From JAJEAD01 sp965221555 (GTDB taxonomy: Bacteria; Pseudomonadota; Gammaproteobacteria; HK1), in the NCBI GenBank assembly GCA_965221555.1, contig OZ244895.1, positions 2,542,001-2,606,000 of the forward strand: a stretch of DNA of 64,000 nt, written 5' to 3'. This document shows positions 57,901 to 64,000 of the stretch, in pieces. The first letter of the stretch is position 1, and each line of letters begins with the position of its first letter. The position numbers and the translations under genes are program-made. The notes below the pieces were generated by a model. It was not told where the DNA came from. It saw only the letters and a program-made list of their open reading frames with translations, and made no database searches.

Positions 57901-58702
57901 CGGGCAGGTTCATGCGCCGCACCGCGTCCGCGCTCTCTCGTATCTCACGCTCGCTCGCCAGAAAGACGAGCACGTCGCCTTCGCCCTTCTCGCGGTAGAC
58001 CTCCGAGAGCGCGGCGCAGAGCCCGCCCGGCACGTCGTCGTCGGGAGGCGGGCGGTAGCGCACCTCGATGGGATAGCGCCGGCCCGACACTTCGATCACC
58101 GGAGCGTTGTCGAAAAAGGCCGAGAAGCGTCGGGTGTCGATGGTGGCGGAGCTCACGATGACGCTGAGATCGGCGCGCCGTTGCACGAGGCGCCGGAGGT
58201 GGCCCAGCAACACGTCGATGTTGAGACTGCGCTCATGCGCCTCGTCGACGATGATTGCGCGGTACTCGCGCAGCTCCGGATCCGCCTGGACTTCAGCGAG
58301 CAGAATGCCGTCGGTCATGAGCTTGAGCCGGCTGCGTCTCGCGACCCGGCGGTCGAATCGGATCTGGTAGCCGACCAGTTCCCCGATGCGCGTGCCCGTC
58401 TCTCCCGCAATCCGCGCCGCCACGCTGCGCGCCGCGATGCGCCGGGGCTGGGTGTGGCCGATGCGGCGCTTCTCCCGCGGCCAGCACGCGAGACACATCT
58501 TCGGAAGCTGGGTGGTCTTGCCCGAGCCGGTGTCTCCACAGACGATGAGCACCCGATGCTCGCGCAGGCCCCGAGCGATGGCCGCGGCGTGCGCCGCGAT
58601 CGGCAGCGCGGGGTCTACCGAGAGACGCGGGCCCCCGGCGCGCGGCGCGCTCTCGGCGGGATCTTGCGTCCCCCGAGCCGGCGCCTCGGAGCGCTCACCC
58701 AC
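54917..58702 (-). CDS. hrpA: ATP-dependent RNA helicase HrpA (DEAH-box)
   Basis: About 1261 residues from the GTG at 58702, which overlaps the glnS stop by 8 bases. A GTG at 58765 would overlap glnS by 71 bases and is less likely. Helicase motifs are complete: GDTGSGKTTQ (motif I), TQPRRIAARS (Ia), DEAHERS (II), SSATID (III), ATNVAETSLTVPRI (V) and DQRKGRCGRIGPG (VI). The long C-terminal part includes the helicase-associated HA2/OB region and the HrpA-specific DUF3418-type end. Length matches E. coli HrpA (about 1300). HrpA helps rescue stalled ribosomes in E. coli. It follows pgi and glnS in a tight run, probably one transcript. Confidence 0.93.
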   Translation of the reverse strand: MGERSEAPARGTQDPAESAPRAGGPRLSVDPALPIAAHAAAIARGLREHRVLIVCGDTGSGKTTQLPKMCLACWPREKRRIGHTQPRRIAARSVAARIAGETGTRIGELVGYQIRFDRRVARRSRLKLMTDGILLAEVQADPELREYRAIIVDEAHERSLNIDVLLGHLRRLVQRRADLSVIVSSATIDTRRFSAFFDNAPVIEVSGRRYPIEVRYRPPPDDDVPGGLCAALSEVYREKGEGDVLVFLASEREIRESADAVRRMNLPDTEVLPLYARLPLRDQLRVFEPGSRRRVVLATNVAETSLTVPRIRYLIDAGRARISRHMHRHAVQRLPVEPISRASADQRKGRCGRIGPGLCIRLYSSEDFDARSEFTEPEILRSSLAALLLRLKAIGVDELFEFPFLDRPERRRLSDAERLLRELGALEGGALTDVGWTLARMPVDPRTGRMLIEAASLGVLDEVLVIASALSVADPRERPPGAETQAQGAHERFRDGRSDFMGLLRLWRTFHQRARARSLSSTRKYCRRHFLSWSAMREWQDVHDQLCQAARDIRNKGERKAPTYGRVHRALLAGLVRNVGMRSDLHDYSGVRDLSFRISPGSVLFTRRPKWVVAADLIETERLYAHRVAEVRPEWIERSSLALLRRTHFDAHWDAARAEAMVYEQTSLYGLTLVPRRRVRFSPVSRSEARALFIRAGLVEGHFESPAECLAHNREVVAGLRRFDHKHRRPDVAIRDRDVFDFYDENLPVSTCDGVSFAAWWQRCSCVERERLMMHPARIGRRPPKDSERDYPDHWRLEDASLPLTYRFSPGESNDGVRVDVPRSLLGRLDPGDFEWHVPGLRQEKVLSMLRALPKPLRRELMPLPEVAARFVVACPRPTGSLAAALRRYLWRHEGVPVEEEYFRPSRLARELPPHLTIQFQVLGESGETLGAGRDLALLQRRFGPHVGAGTRAATGFERSGLIAWDFDTLPEAVDLEQCGSRWRAYPALIDRGDSVDLSLVDAREDASALTQRGLLRLLMIRAAPHLKKRRRTLPGIERLGLAYALVPPVSSAVVSLLNIPRRLCESPPGLAEELAESAGARAFLSHAPEVRSSSAFEAAYRRGEERLAEATDEVFALCERILERYREVRAKRSEVTLSADSAADVERQLSHLVFRGFLLATGWSELAEIPRYLEALTLRLEKIRRGGAGDARKLAVFEPFWTRFADRGREQRARGRRDPELERYRWMLEEFRVSLFAQEIGTAYRISERRLEAQWARVSP

Positions 58703-60410
58703 CCGAGGCGCTTCGCCGCTCCCCGAGAGGACGTTCCGACGCACGGCGTTTCGTCCAGGCGTCACGCAAGGTGACGATGCGATTGAAGATCGGCCGTCCG
58801 GGAACGGAGTCGGTCGAATCCGCGCAGAAGTAGCCCTGGCGCTCGAACTGATACGCTGCCCCCGCCTCGGCGTGCAGGAGGCTCTCTTCGGCCCGGGCGT
58901 CGGTCACGACGCGACGGGAGTCGGGGTTGAGGACGCTGGCGAGGTCCTCGTTCGCCCCCGGATCGGGCACGGCAAACAAGCGCTCGTAGAGACGGATCTC
59001 GACCGGGCGCGAGCGCCGGGCGCACACCCAGTGCAGTGCCCCCTTCACTTTGCGCCCGTCCGGCGCGGCCCCGCCGCGAGACCGCGGATCGTGGGTGCAG
59101 TGGACTTCCACCACCTCTCCGTCCTCATCGGTCACATAGTCCACGCAGGTCACGAGCCAGGCATGGCGCAGTCGCACCTCCCGGCCGGGGGCGAGGCGGA
59201 AGAAACGTGGCGCCGGCTCCGCCATGAAGTCGTCGCGTTCGATCCAGACCTCCCGGGAGAAGGGCAACTCCCGGCTCCCCAGACTCGGGTCCCGGGGATG
59301 ATTGGGGGCGGGCAGGCGTTCTTCCCCATCCTCCGGATAGTCGACGATGACCACCTTGAGCGGGTTCACGACGCACATCGCGCGCGGCGCGCACGCGTCG
59401 AGTTCGGCGCGCACGCAGTGCTCCAGGGACTCGATCTCCACCACGCTGTCCTTGCGGGTAACGCCGACCCGACGGCAGAGCTCGCGTATCGCCGCGGCCG
59501 GATAGCCGCGTCGTCGCATGGCGCGCAGGGTCGGCATGCGTGGATCGTCCCAGCCGTCCACGTGGCCGGCTTCCACCAGCCGGATCAGCGCGCGTTTGCT
59601 GAGCACGGTGTAGGTGAGGTTGAGGCGCGCGAACTCGTACTGGCGCGGCGCGGGCTCGACTTCGAGCGCTTCCAGGAACCAGTCGTAGAGGGCGCGATGA
59701 TCCTCGAACTCCAGTGTGCACAGGGAGTGGGTGACCCCCTCCAGGTAGTCGCACTGGCCGTGCGCCCAGTCATACATGGGGTAGATGCACCACCGGTCCC
59801 CGGTGTTCTGGTGGGTCCGGTGCAGAATGCGGTACATGACTGGATCCCGCAGGTTGAGGTTGGGGCTTGCCATGTCGATCTTCGCCCGCAGCACCAGCGC
59901 TCCGTCCGGGAACTCGCCCGCGCGCATGCGGCGGAAGAGGTCCACGTTCTCTTCCACGCTCCGGTCGCGCCAGGGGCTTTCCACGCCGGGCTCGGTCAGG
60001 GTGCCCCGATTCGCCCGGATCTGCTCCTGGCTCTGGCTGTCCACGTACGCCTTGCCGCCTTGCACGAGGCGCATCGCGAGATCGTAGAGTTCCTCGAAGT
60101 AGTCCGAGGCATGCGTGAGACGCTCCTCCCACGAGAATCCCAGCCAGCGCAGGTCCTCCTTCATCGACTCCACGTACTCGGCGCTCTCCCGCGCGGGATT
60201 CGTGTCGTCGAAGCGCAGGTAGCAACGCCCCTGTGGATAGCGCGCGGCGATGCCGAAGTTGAGCGCGGCGGACTTGGCATGTCCGACATGCAGATATCCG
60301 TTCGGCTCCGGAGGGAATCGGGTCACCACGTCGAGCGCTCCGGCGGAGTGGTCGGCATCGACGATGTCGCGCACGAAGTCCCGGGGCCCGGGGGCGCTTT
60401 CTTCGTTCAC
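58695..60410 (-). CDS. glnS: Glutaminyl-tRNA synthetase
   Basis: 571 residues from the GTG at 60410, only 4 bases after the pgi stop. The class I HIGH motif appears as HVGH in FPPEPNGYLHVGHAKS (about residue 30). The KMSKS equivalent is VLSKR (about 256). YPMYDWAHGQCDYLEGVTHS and the C-terminal anticodon-binding beta-barrel are those of bacterial GlnRS. It charges tRNA-Gln directly; GlnRS is mainly found in gamma- and some betaproteobacteria, which helps place the organism. Length is normal. Confidence 0.95.
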   Translation of the reverse strand: MNEESAPGPRDFVRDIVDADHSAGALDVVTRFPPEPNGYLHVGHAKSAALNFGIAARYPQGRCYLRFDDTNPARESAEYVESMKEDLRWLGFSWEERLTHASDYFEELYDLAMRLVQGGKAYVDSQSQEQIRANRGTLTEPGVESPWRDRSVEENVDLFRRMRAGEFPDGALVLRAKIDMASPNLNLRDPVMYRILHRTHQNTGDRWCIYPMYDWAHGQCDYLEGVTHSLCTLEFEDHRALYDWFLEALEVEPAPRQYEFARLNLTYTVLSKRALIRLVEAGHVDGWDDPRMPTLRAMRRRGYPAAAIRELCRRVGVTRKDSVVEIESLEHCVRAELDACAPRAMCVVNPLKVVIVDYPEDGEERLPAPNHPRDPSLGSRELPFSREVWIERDDFMAEPAPRFFRLAPGREVRLRHAWLVTCVDYVTDEDGEVVEVHCTHDPRSRGGAAPDGRKVKGALHWVCARRSRPVEIRLYERLFAVPDPGANEDLASVLNPDSRRVVTDARAEESLLHAEAGAAYQFERQGYFCADSTDSVPGRPIFNRIVTLRDAWTKRRASERPLGERRSASGG

Positions 60411-60414
60411 CGGC

Positions 60415-62073
60415 TCAGGCTTCCGCGCGCTGCCCGCGCAGCGCAAGCACGTGACGGATCAGGCCCGCGGTGGAAGGGTCGACTTCGTCCACCCCGCTCC
60501 GCCCTTCCAGGCAGCCAAGTACGTCGCGGGCGATCTCCTTGCCGAGTTCTACCCCGAACTGATCGAAGGAGTTCACCCCCCAGCACACCCCCTGGACGAA
60601 TACCTTGTGCTCGTAGAGGGCGATGAGCGCGCCCAGCACTCGCGCATCGAGGCGATCGTACACGATGGTGGTGGAGGGTTGATTACCGGGGACCCTCCGG
60701 TGCGCGGCGATTCCGGCGGCCTGCACGCGCGCCTCCCCGTGCAACGCGGGAGACTCCTCGCCGCGGTGTCCGCACATCATCGCCCGGGACTGCGCGAGCG
60801 CATTGGCCACCGCCTCCAGGTGGTGCCCCTCGAGCTCGTTCTGGCCGCGCGCGGCGACGATGAAGTCGCAGGGCACCAGCTCCGCCCCCTGGTGCAGTTT
60901 CTGGAAGAAGGCGTGCTGCGCATCGTTGCCGAGGCCTCCCCAGACCACGGGACAGGTCTCGAGGGTGGCGGGCCGGCCGTTGCGGTCCACGCTCTTGCCG
61001 TTGCTCTCCATCTCCAGTTGCTGGAGATAGGCGGGCAGGAGAGACAGCGCACAGTCGTAGGGCAGCACCGCCAGCGTCGGGGCCCCGAGCACGTTGCGAT
61101 TCCATATTCCGATGAGCGCCATCAGCACCGGGATGTTCTCGTTCAGCGGTGCGTCGCGGAAATGCCGGTCCATGTCGGCGGCGCCCGCGAGCAGCTCCTC
61201 GAAGGCGTCCATCCCGGCCAGGGCGGCGATGGACAGTCCCGCCGCCGACCAGAGCGAGTAGCGCCCGCCTACCCAGTCCCAGAGCTCGAACACGCGGTCC
61301 GAATCGATGCCGAACTCGCCGGCGCGGTCCGCCCGGGCGGTCGCGGCGACGAAGTGGCGCGCCACCGCCTTCGAGTCGCCCGCCGCGCGCACCAGCCACT
61401 CGCGCGCGCTGGCGGCGTTGACGAGCGTCTCGCGAGTGCCGAAGGTCTTGGAGACGACGACGAAGAGCGTTTCTTGCGGGTCCGAGCTCTCCAGCACGCG
61501 GGCAAGCTCCAAGGACTCGACGTTCGACACGAAATGGGCCTTCAAGTCCGGCCGATGGCGGGCCCCCAGGGCCTCGCACACCATCGCGGGGCCGAGGTCC
61601 GAGCCCCCGATGCCGATGTTCACCACGTTGCGCACGGGACGCCCGCTGTATCCCCTTAGCTCCCCCCGGTGGAGTGCGCCGCACCACCGGCGCATGCGTT
61701 CGCGCACGCTGCGCACCTGCGCCATCACGTCCCGCGCTGCGCTCGGATAGGGTCCGTCGCCGCGATAGCGAAGCGCGCAGTGAAGCGCCGCCCGGCCTTC
61801 GGTGAAGTTGACGCTCTCTCCGTCGAGCAAGGCCTCGATGTGCGCACCAAGGCGAAGCGCCCGCGCGTGGACGAGGAGGAGCTCGATGCTCTCCGGGTCG
61901 ATCCGCTGTTTCGAGAAGTCGACGAGCAGCCCGCAGGCCGAGAGGCTGAGGTGCGCGTATCTTCGCGGATCGCGGGCGAACAGATCGTCGATGCGCGCGT
62001 GGCGCATCCCGCGCCCGTGCGCGACGAGACGACGCCAGGTCTCGGTTGAGTTGGCTGCTTCGGTGAGGTCCAA
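60415..62073 (-). CDS. pgi: Glucose-6-phosphate isomerase
   Basis: 552 residues; interconverts glucose-6-phosphate and fructose-6-phosphate in glycolysis and gluconeogenesis. The N-terminal helices (LTEAANSTETWRRLVAH) match the family. The sugar-phosphate-binding segment is VVSKTFGTRETLVNA. The PGI signature is seen in GRYSLWSAAGLSIA, with a second in VYDRLDARVLGALIALYEHK and GVNSFDQFGVELGK. The start is a TTG at 62073; no ATG or GTG fits the family N-terminus. It is the first gene of the pgi-glnS-hrpA run. Confidence 0.95.
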   Translation of the reverse strand: MDLTEAANSTETWRRLVAHGRGMRHARIDDLFARDPRRYAHLSLSACGLLVDFSKQRIDPESIELLLVHARALRLGAHIEALLDGESVNFTEGRAALHCALRYRGDGPYPSAARDVMAQVRSVRERMRRWCGALHRGELRGYSGRPVRNVVNIGIGGSDLGPAMVCEALGARHRPDLKAHFVSNVESLELARVLESSDPQETLFVVVSKTFGTRETLVNAASAREWLVRAAGDSKAVARHFVAATARADRAGEFGIDSDRVFELWDWVGGRYSLWSAAGLSIAALAGMDAFEELLAGAADMDRHFRDAPLNENIPVLMALIGIWNRNVLGAPTLAVLPYDCALSLLPAYLQQLEMESNGKSVDRNGRPATLETCPVVWGGLGNDAQHAFFQKLHQGAELVPCDFIVAARGQNELEGHHLEAVANALAQSRAMMCGHRGEESPALHGEARVQAAGIAAHRRVPGNQPSTTIVYDRLDARVLGALIALYEHKVFVQGVCWGVNSFDQFGVELGKEIARDVLGCLEGRSGVDEVDPSTAGLIRHVLALRGQRAEA

Positions 62074-62409
62074 GTATCGGGAACCGTGACGGCGCCGCCT
62101 GCGTGCGGCGAGCCGTAGATTAATGTCCCCGGTCCGGAACCGGAACCGTCAGCGGGTACGCTGGACTCCCGGATCGGGACAGGCACCGGAGTGATGCCGG
62201 ACGAAATCTAAAGTCAAACGTGAGATAAACGTGATAAAACATTGATAAGAAATTTATTTCCAGTACAACCAATCCTGTCTCTTGCGCCGATGCCCGGATC
62301 CCCAACGCAAGGCATCGCAAGCCCCCCCTTGCGCAAACGCCGGATTCCCCCGGCACCGCGGGGTGGATCCGCCGGCTCACCACTTTTTCGGCCGCGCTGC
62401 GTTTCTCGC
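62074..62409. other. Divergent intergenic region upstream of pgi and cytochrome genes
   Basis: About 340 bases without a gene. An AT-rich pocket at 62205-62270 contains short similar stretches (GTGAGATAAAC, GTGATAAAAC) that could be regulator sites or the pgi promoter. No clear minus-strand promoter could be assigned. Confidence 0.45.
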
Positions 62410-62438
62410 TTGGTTGGCCGCATTCGAGCGGGTATACT
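62410..62438 (+). promoter_or_regulatory. Sigma70-type promoter of the cytochrome c genes
   Basis: TTGGTT (62410-62415) and TATACT (62433-62438) are separated by exactly 17 bases, 85 bases upstream of the first cytochrome start. Good match and ideal spacing; not tested. Confidence 0.65.
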
Positions 62439-62523
62439 GCCGCGCCGTCCGGGCGGCGCTTGAGGCCCGGAGCGGAACCGGGTTCAGGATCTGCCTGCGC
62501 GGTGGCAGCGTTCGAGGGATGAA

Positions 62524-62859
62524 ATGACGATGAATCACTGGATGTGCGCAGGTGTCGCCGCACTTGGACTGCTCTTGGCCACCTCGACTGCTAGCGCCTC
62601 GGGAGACGCCGAGGCGGGTGAGTGGAAGGCCATAACCTGCATGGGCTGTCACGGCATCGAGGGTTACGCCAACGTCTATCCGACCTACCGCGTGCCCAAG
62701 ATCGGCGGCCAGCATCCGGCCTACCTCGTCGAGGCGCTCAAGGCCTATCGCGCGGGAACGAGAGCCCACCCCACGATGCGAGCGCAGGCCGCATCGCTGA
62801 GCGATCAGGACATGCTGGACATTGCCGCGTACTTTGCGCAGGGAGAAGGCGATGAGTAA
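62524..62859 (+). CDS. Monoheme c-type cytochrome (c553/c4-like), first of pair
   Basis: 111 residues. A signal peptide (about 1-26, GVAALGLLLATSTASA) directs it to the periplasm. One haem-binding site, CMGCH, lies near residue 40, and the probable axial Met is in the C-terminal part (HPTMRAQAASLSDQDM). It resembles one half of a di-haem cytochrome c4 and should carry electrons between respiratory complexes. The ATG at 62524 or at 62530 could be the start. Its stop overlaps the next cytochrome gene. Confidence 0.88.
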   Translation: MTMNHWMCAGVAALGLLLATSTASASGDAEAGEWKAITCMGCHGIEGYANVYPTYRVPKIGGQHPAYLVEALKAYRAGTRAHPTMRAQAASLSDQDMLDIAAYFAQGEGDE

Positions 62860-63232
62860 CCCCCACCGGCAGCGCCCCAGCCCCGCCGCCCGCCGGGTGT
62901 GCGGCGTCGCCCTGGCCGCGGCAATGACGCTCTGGGGAGCCGCGGCGCTGGCCGGCGGAGACCCCGTCGCCGGCGCCAAGGTGGCCGAACGCTGCGTCGC
63001 CTGTCACGGCCCGGACGGGAACGGTCCGAGCCCGATGTTCCCCCTCCTCGCCGGCCAGTACGCCGACTACCTGTTGAAGACGCTCGAGGACTATCGTTCC
63101 GGCGAGCGCGACAACGCGGTCATGAAGGCTTTCGCGATGCAGTTGAGCGATCAGGAGATGGAGGACGTCTCCGCGTTCTACGCGAGCCAGGAAGGGACGC
63201 TCTTCACCATAGAGCTCACGCGACGGCGGTAG
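62852..63232 (+). CDS. Monoheme c-type cytochrome (c553/c4-like), second of pair
   Basis: 126 residues. The signal peptide runs to about residue 34 (VCGVALAAAMTLWGAAALA), the haem site is CVACHGPDG (about 47-55), and the axial Met region is VMKAFAMQLSDQEM. The ATG at 62852 overlaps the stop of the first gene (ATGAGTAA) and follows GGGAGAAGG. The two proteins share the same fold and C-terminal pattern (LSDQEM.D.SAFYA), so they arose by duplication and may act together like the two halves of cytochrome c4. Confidence 0.9.
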   Translation: MSNPHRQRPSPAARRVCGVALAAAMTLWGAAALAGGDPVAGAKVAERCVACHGPDGNGPSPMFPLLAGQYADYLLKTLEDYRSGERDNAVMKAFAMQLSDQEMEDVSAFYASQEGTLFTIELTRRR

Positions 63233-63371
63233 CACCGTTTTCGCGCGTTCCTTCGCGCTTCCCGTCGGCGGTCGCAATCCGACGCGCCGCGCGAGTTCGA
63301 TACGCGCCGCCGGAACGCACCGTTCGCGGTTTGGGCAAGGCGCCGGCCCCCGCGAACGGGGTCGCGCGAGC

Positions 63372-63611
63372 CTACTTCAGGTTCTTGTGGGTGCCGTCGC
63401 AGTAGGGGGCGTTGGCGCTGTGCTTGCAGCCGCAGAGCCAGACTTTCCCGGGTTCGTCGAGCGCGATCTTCATCGGAGTGAATCCGGTGTCCTTGTGCGA
63501 TCCATCGCAGAAAGGCTGGTTCCTGGAGCGCCCGCACCGGCACCACCAGTAGTCTCCGGGCTCGAGCTCCATGGCGTAGGGCATGCGCTGCGCGATCACC
63601 GGCTCAGTCAT
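63372..63611 (-). CDS. CDGSH iron-sulfur domain protein (two motifs)
   Basis: A 79-residue protein with two copies of the CDGSH-type 2Fe-2S motif: CRCGRSRNQPFCDGSH (about 24-39) and CGCKHSANAPYCDGTH (about 60-75). Each supplies three Cys and one His to a cluster, so the protein should bind two clusters. No signal peptide or membrane anchor, hence cytoplasmic. These small proteins are linked to redox or iron-sulfur handling; the precise role is unknown. It converges on the cytochrome pair. Confidence 0.92.
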   Translation of the reverse strand: MTEPVIAQRMPYAMELEPGDYWWCRCGRSRNQPFCDGSHKDTGFTPMKIALDEPGKVWLCGCKHSANAPYCDGTHKNLK

Positions 63612-63846
63612 GGTTCCTGGTCTCCCCGTCCTTAGCCAATGCGCGAGCCTAGCAGCTCACCCGCCCGCCCGCCATGTCCACCCGAGCGAAGGATGCGGCG
63701 TCTCGGAACCGGCACCGTGACGGTGCTGGCGAACATCGGCCGATGGTCGATGCGCCCGACCTCAGGTTCGATGCTTCGGGCGCCTGGCGTTGCGGACTCG
63801 CGAGTGCTTCCGTTGCCGCCGGCCGAGCGCGCCTTGACCGCATCGA
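63612..63846. other. Intergenic region with a hairpin
   Basis: 235 bases between the TPR gene end and the CDGSH gene start, both on the minus strand. A near-perfect GC-rich inverted repeat (CCGGCACCG-TGA-CGGTGCTGG, about 63706-63726) may terminate the upstream TPR gene. No gene is evident. Confidence 0.4.
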
Positions 63847-63999
63847 TCAGGTCCCCCGTCCCAGCAACTCCTGGCGAAGCAGCTCCACGCGGTGGCGCGT
63901 GCCTCGCGAGTGAGGATTGATCTCAAGCACCGCCTCGAAAGCATCGAGCGCCCCGAGGGGATCGCCGCGCTTGAGGAAGATGAGGCCCATCCCCGAGAT
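63847..63999 (-). CDS. TPR-repeat protein, C-terminal end (partial)
   Basis: The last 50 codons of a minus-strand gene that runs off the window. It reads GLIFLKRGDPLGALDAFEAV, then LEINPHSRGTRHRVELLRQE, one tetratricopeptide-type helix pair (GDPLGALDAFEAVLEINP) followed by a final helix. The identity of the whole protein cannot be told. Confidence 0.65.
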   Translation of the reverse strand: MSGMGLIFLKRGDPLGALDAFEAVLEINPHSRGTRHRVELLRQELLGRGT

Positions 64000-64000
64000 C

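Noticed and set aside
54917..58774. Long plus-strand frames opposite hrpA (55442-57067, 57074-58774)
   Set aside because: They are antisense to a gene with every helicase motif in place and have no independent support.
58386..61659. Plus-strand frames opposite glnS and pgi
   Set aside because: These are shadows of two unmistakable housekeeping enzymes.

Overview
The window reads as a chromosome segment of a GC-rich proteobacterium, most likely a gammaproteobacterium. That inference rests on the glnS-hrpA pair, the bacterial-type GlnRS, the c4/c553-like cytochromes and the Fur-family regulator. The backbone is dense, with many start/stop overlaps. Most of it looks like ordinary housekeeping DNA, broken by one enormous repeat gene and one scruffy accessory region of visibly lower GC.

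Layout. 1-5.7 kb holds a MoxR/DUF58/VWA/VWA cluster (moxR is cut by the window edge). 5.9-10.35 kb holds a polyamine-type ABC importer: a Tat-exported binding protein, an ATPase, and one protein that fuses both permeases. 10.6-38.8 kb (minus strand) is a single gene of about 28.1 kb encoding a protein of about 9377 residues. It has a signal peptide, roughly 53 fibronectin type III modules in four super-blocks, Ig-like and cadherin-like modules, a 13-unit He_PIG-type array, and a C-terminal outer-membrane beta-barrel. It is probably a giant autotransporter-like surface adhesin.

39-50 kb is an accessory region. It contains a 60-62 bp periodic, CRISPR-like but degenerate array; a complete IS21-family element (istA/istB); the tail of a second, decayed IS21; a CoiA-like gene broken by an amber codon; an RloA/RloB (AbiL-like) ATPase-TOPRIM pair with a perfect -10 box and an operator-like palindrome; a decayed HEPN gene with a decayed partner; and a KAP-family NTPase. 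This looks like a defence island, part live and part rotting. No cas, restriction or integrase gene is seen.

50-64 kb returns to backbone. It contains an ADP-forming acyl-CoA synthetase followed by a triple-RidA-domain protein; a tRNA-Thr(CGT) whose 3' part is duplicated about 600 bp away around a small coiled-coil membrane protein gene (the footprint of a small integrated element); a Fur-family regulator; the pgi-glnS-hrpA run; two overlapping monoheme cytochrome c genes behind a good sigma70-type promoter; a CDGSH iron-sulfur protein; and the end of a TPR protein.

The strongest candidates for something undescribed are the giant modular adhesin with its unknown repeated 150-residue module, the single-chain triple RidA protein, and the defence island with its HEPN/partner pair and CRISPR-like periodic region. 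All family assignments were made by reading motifs; no database search was run.
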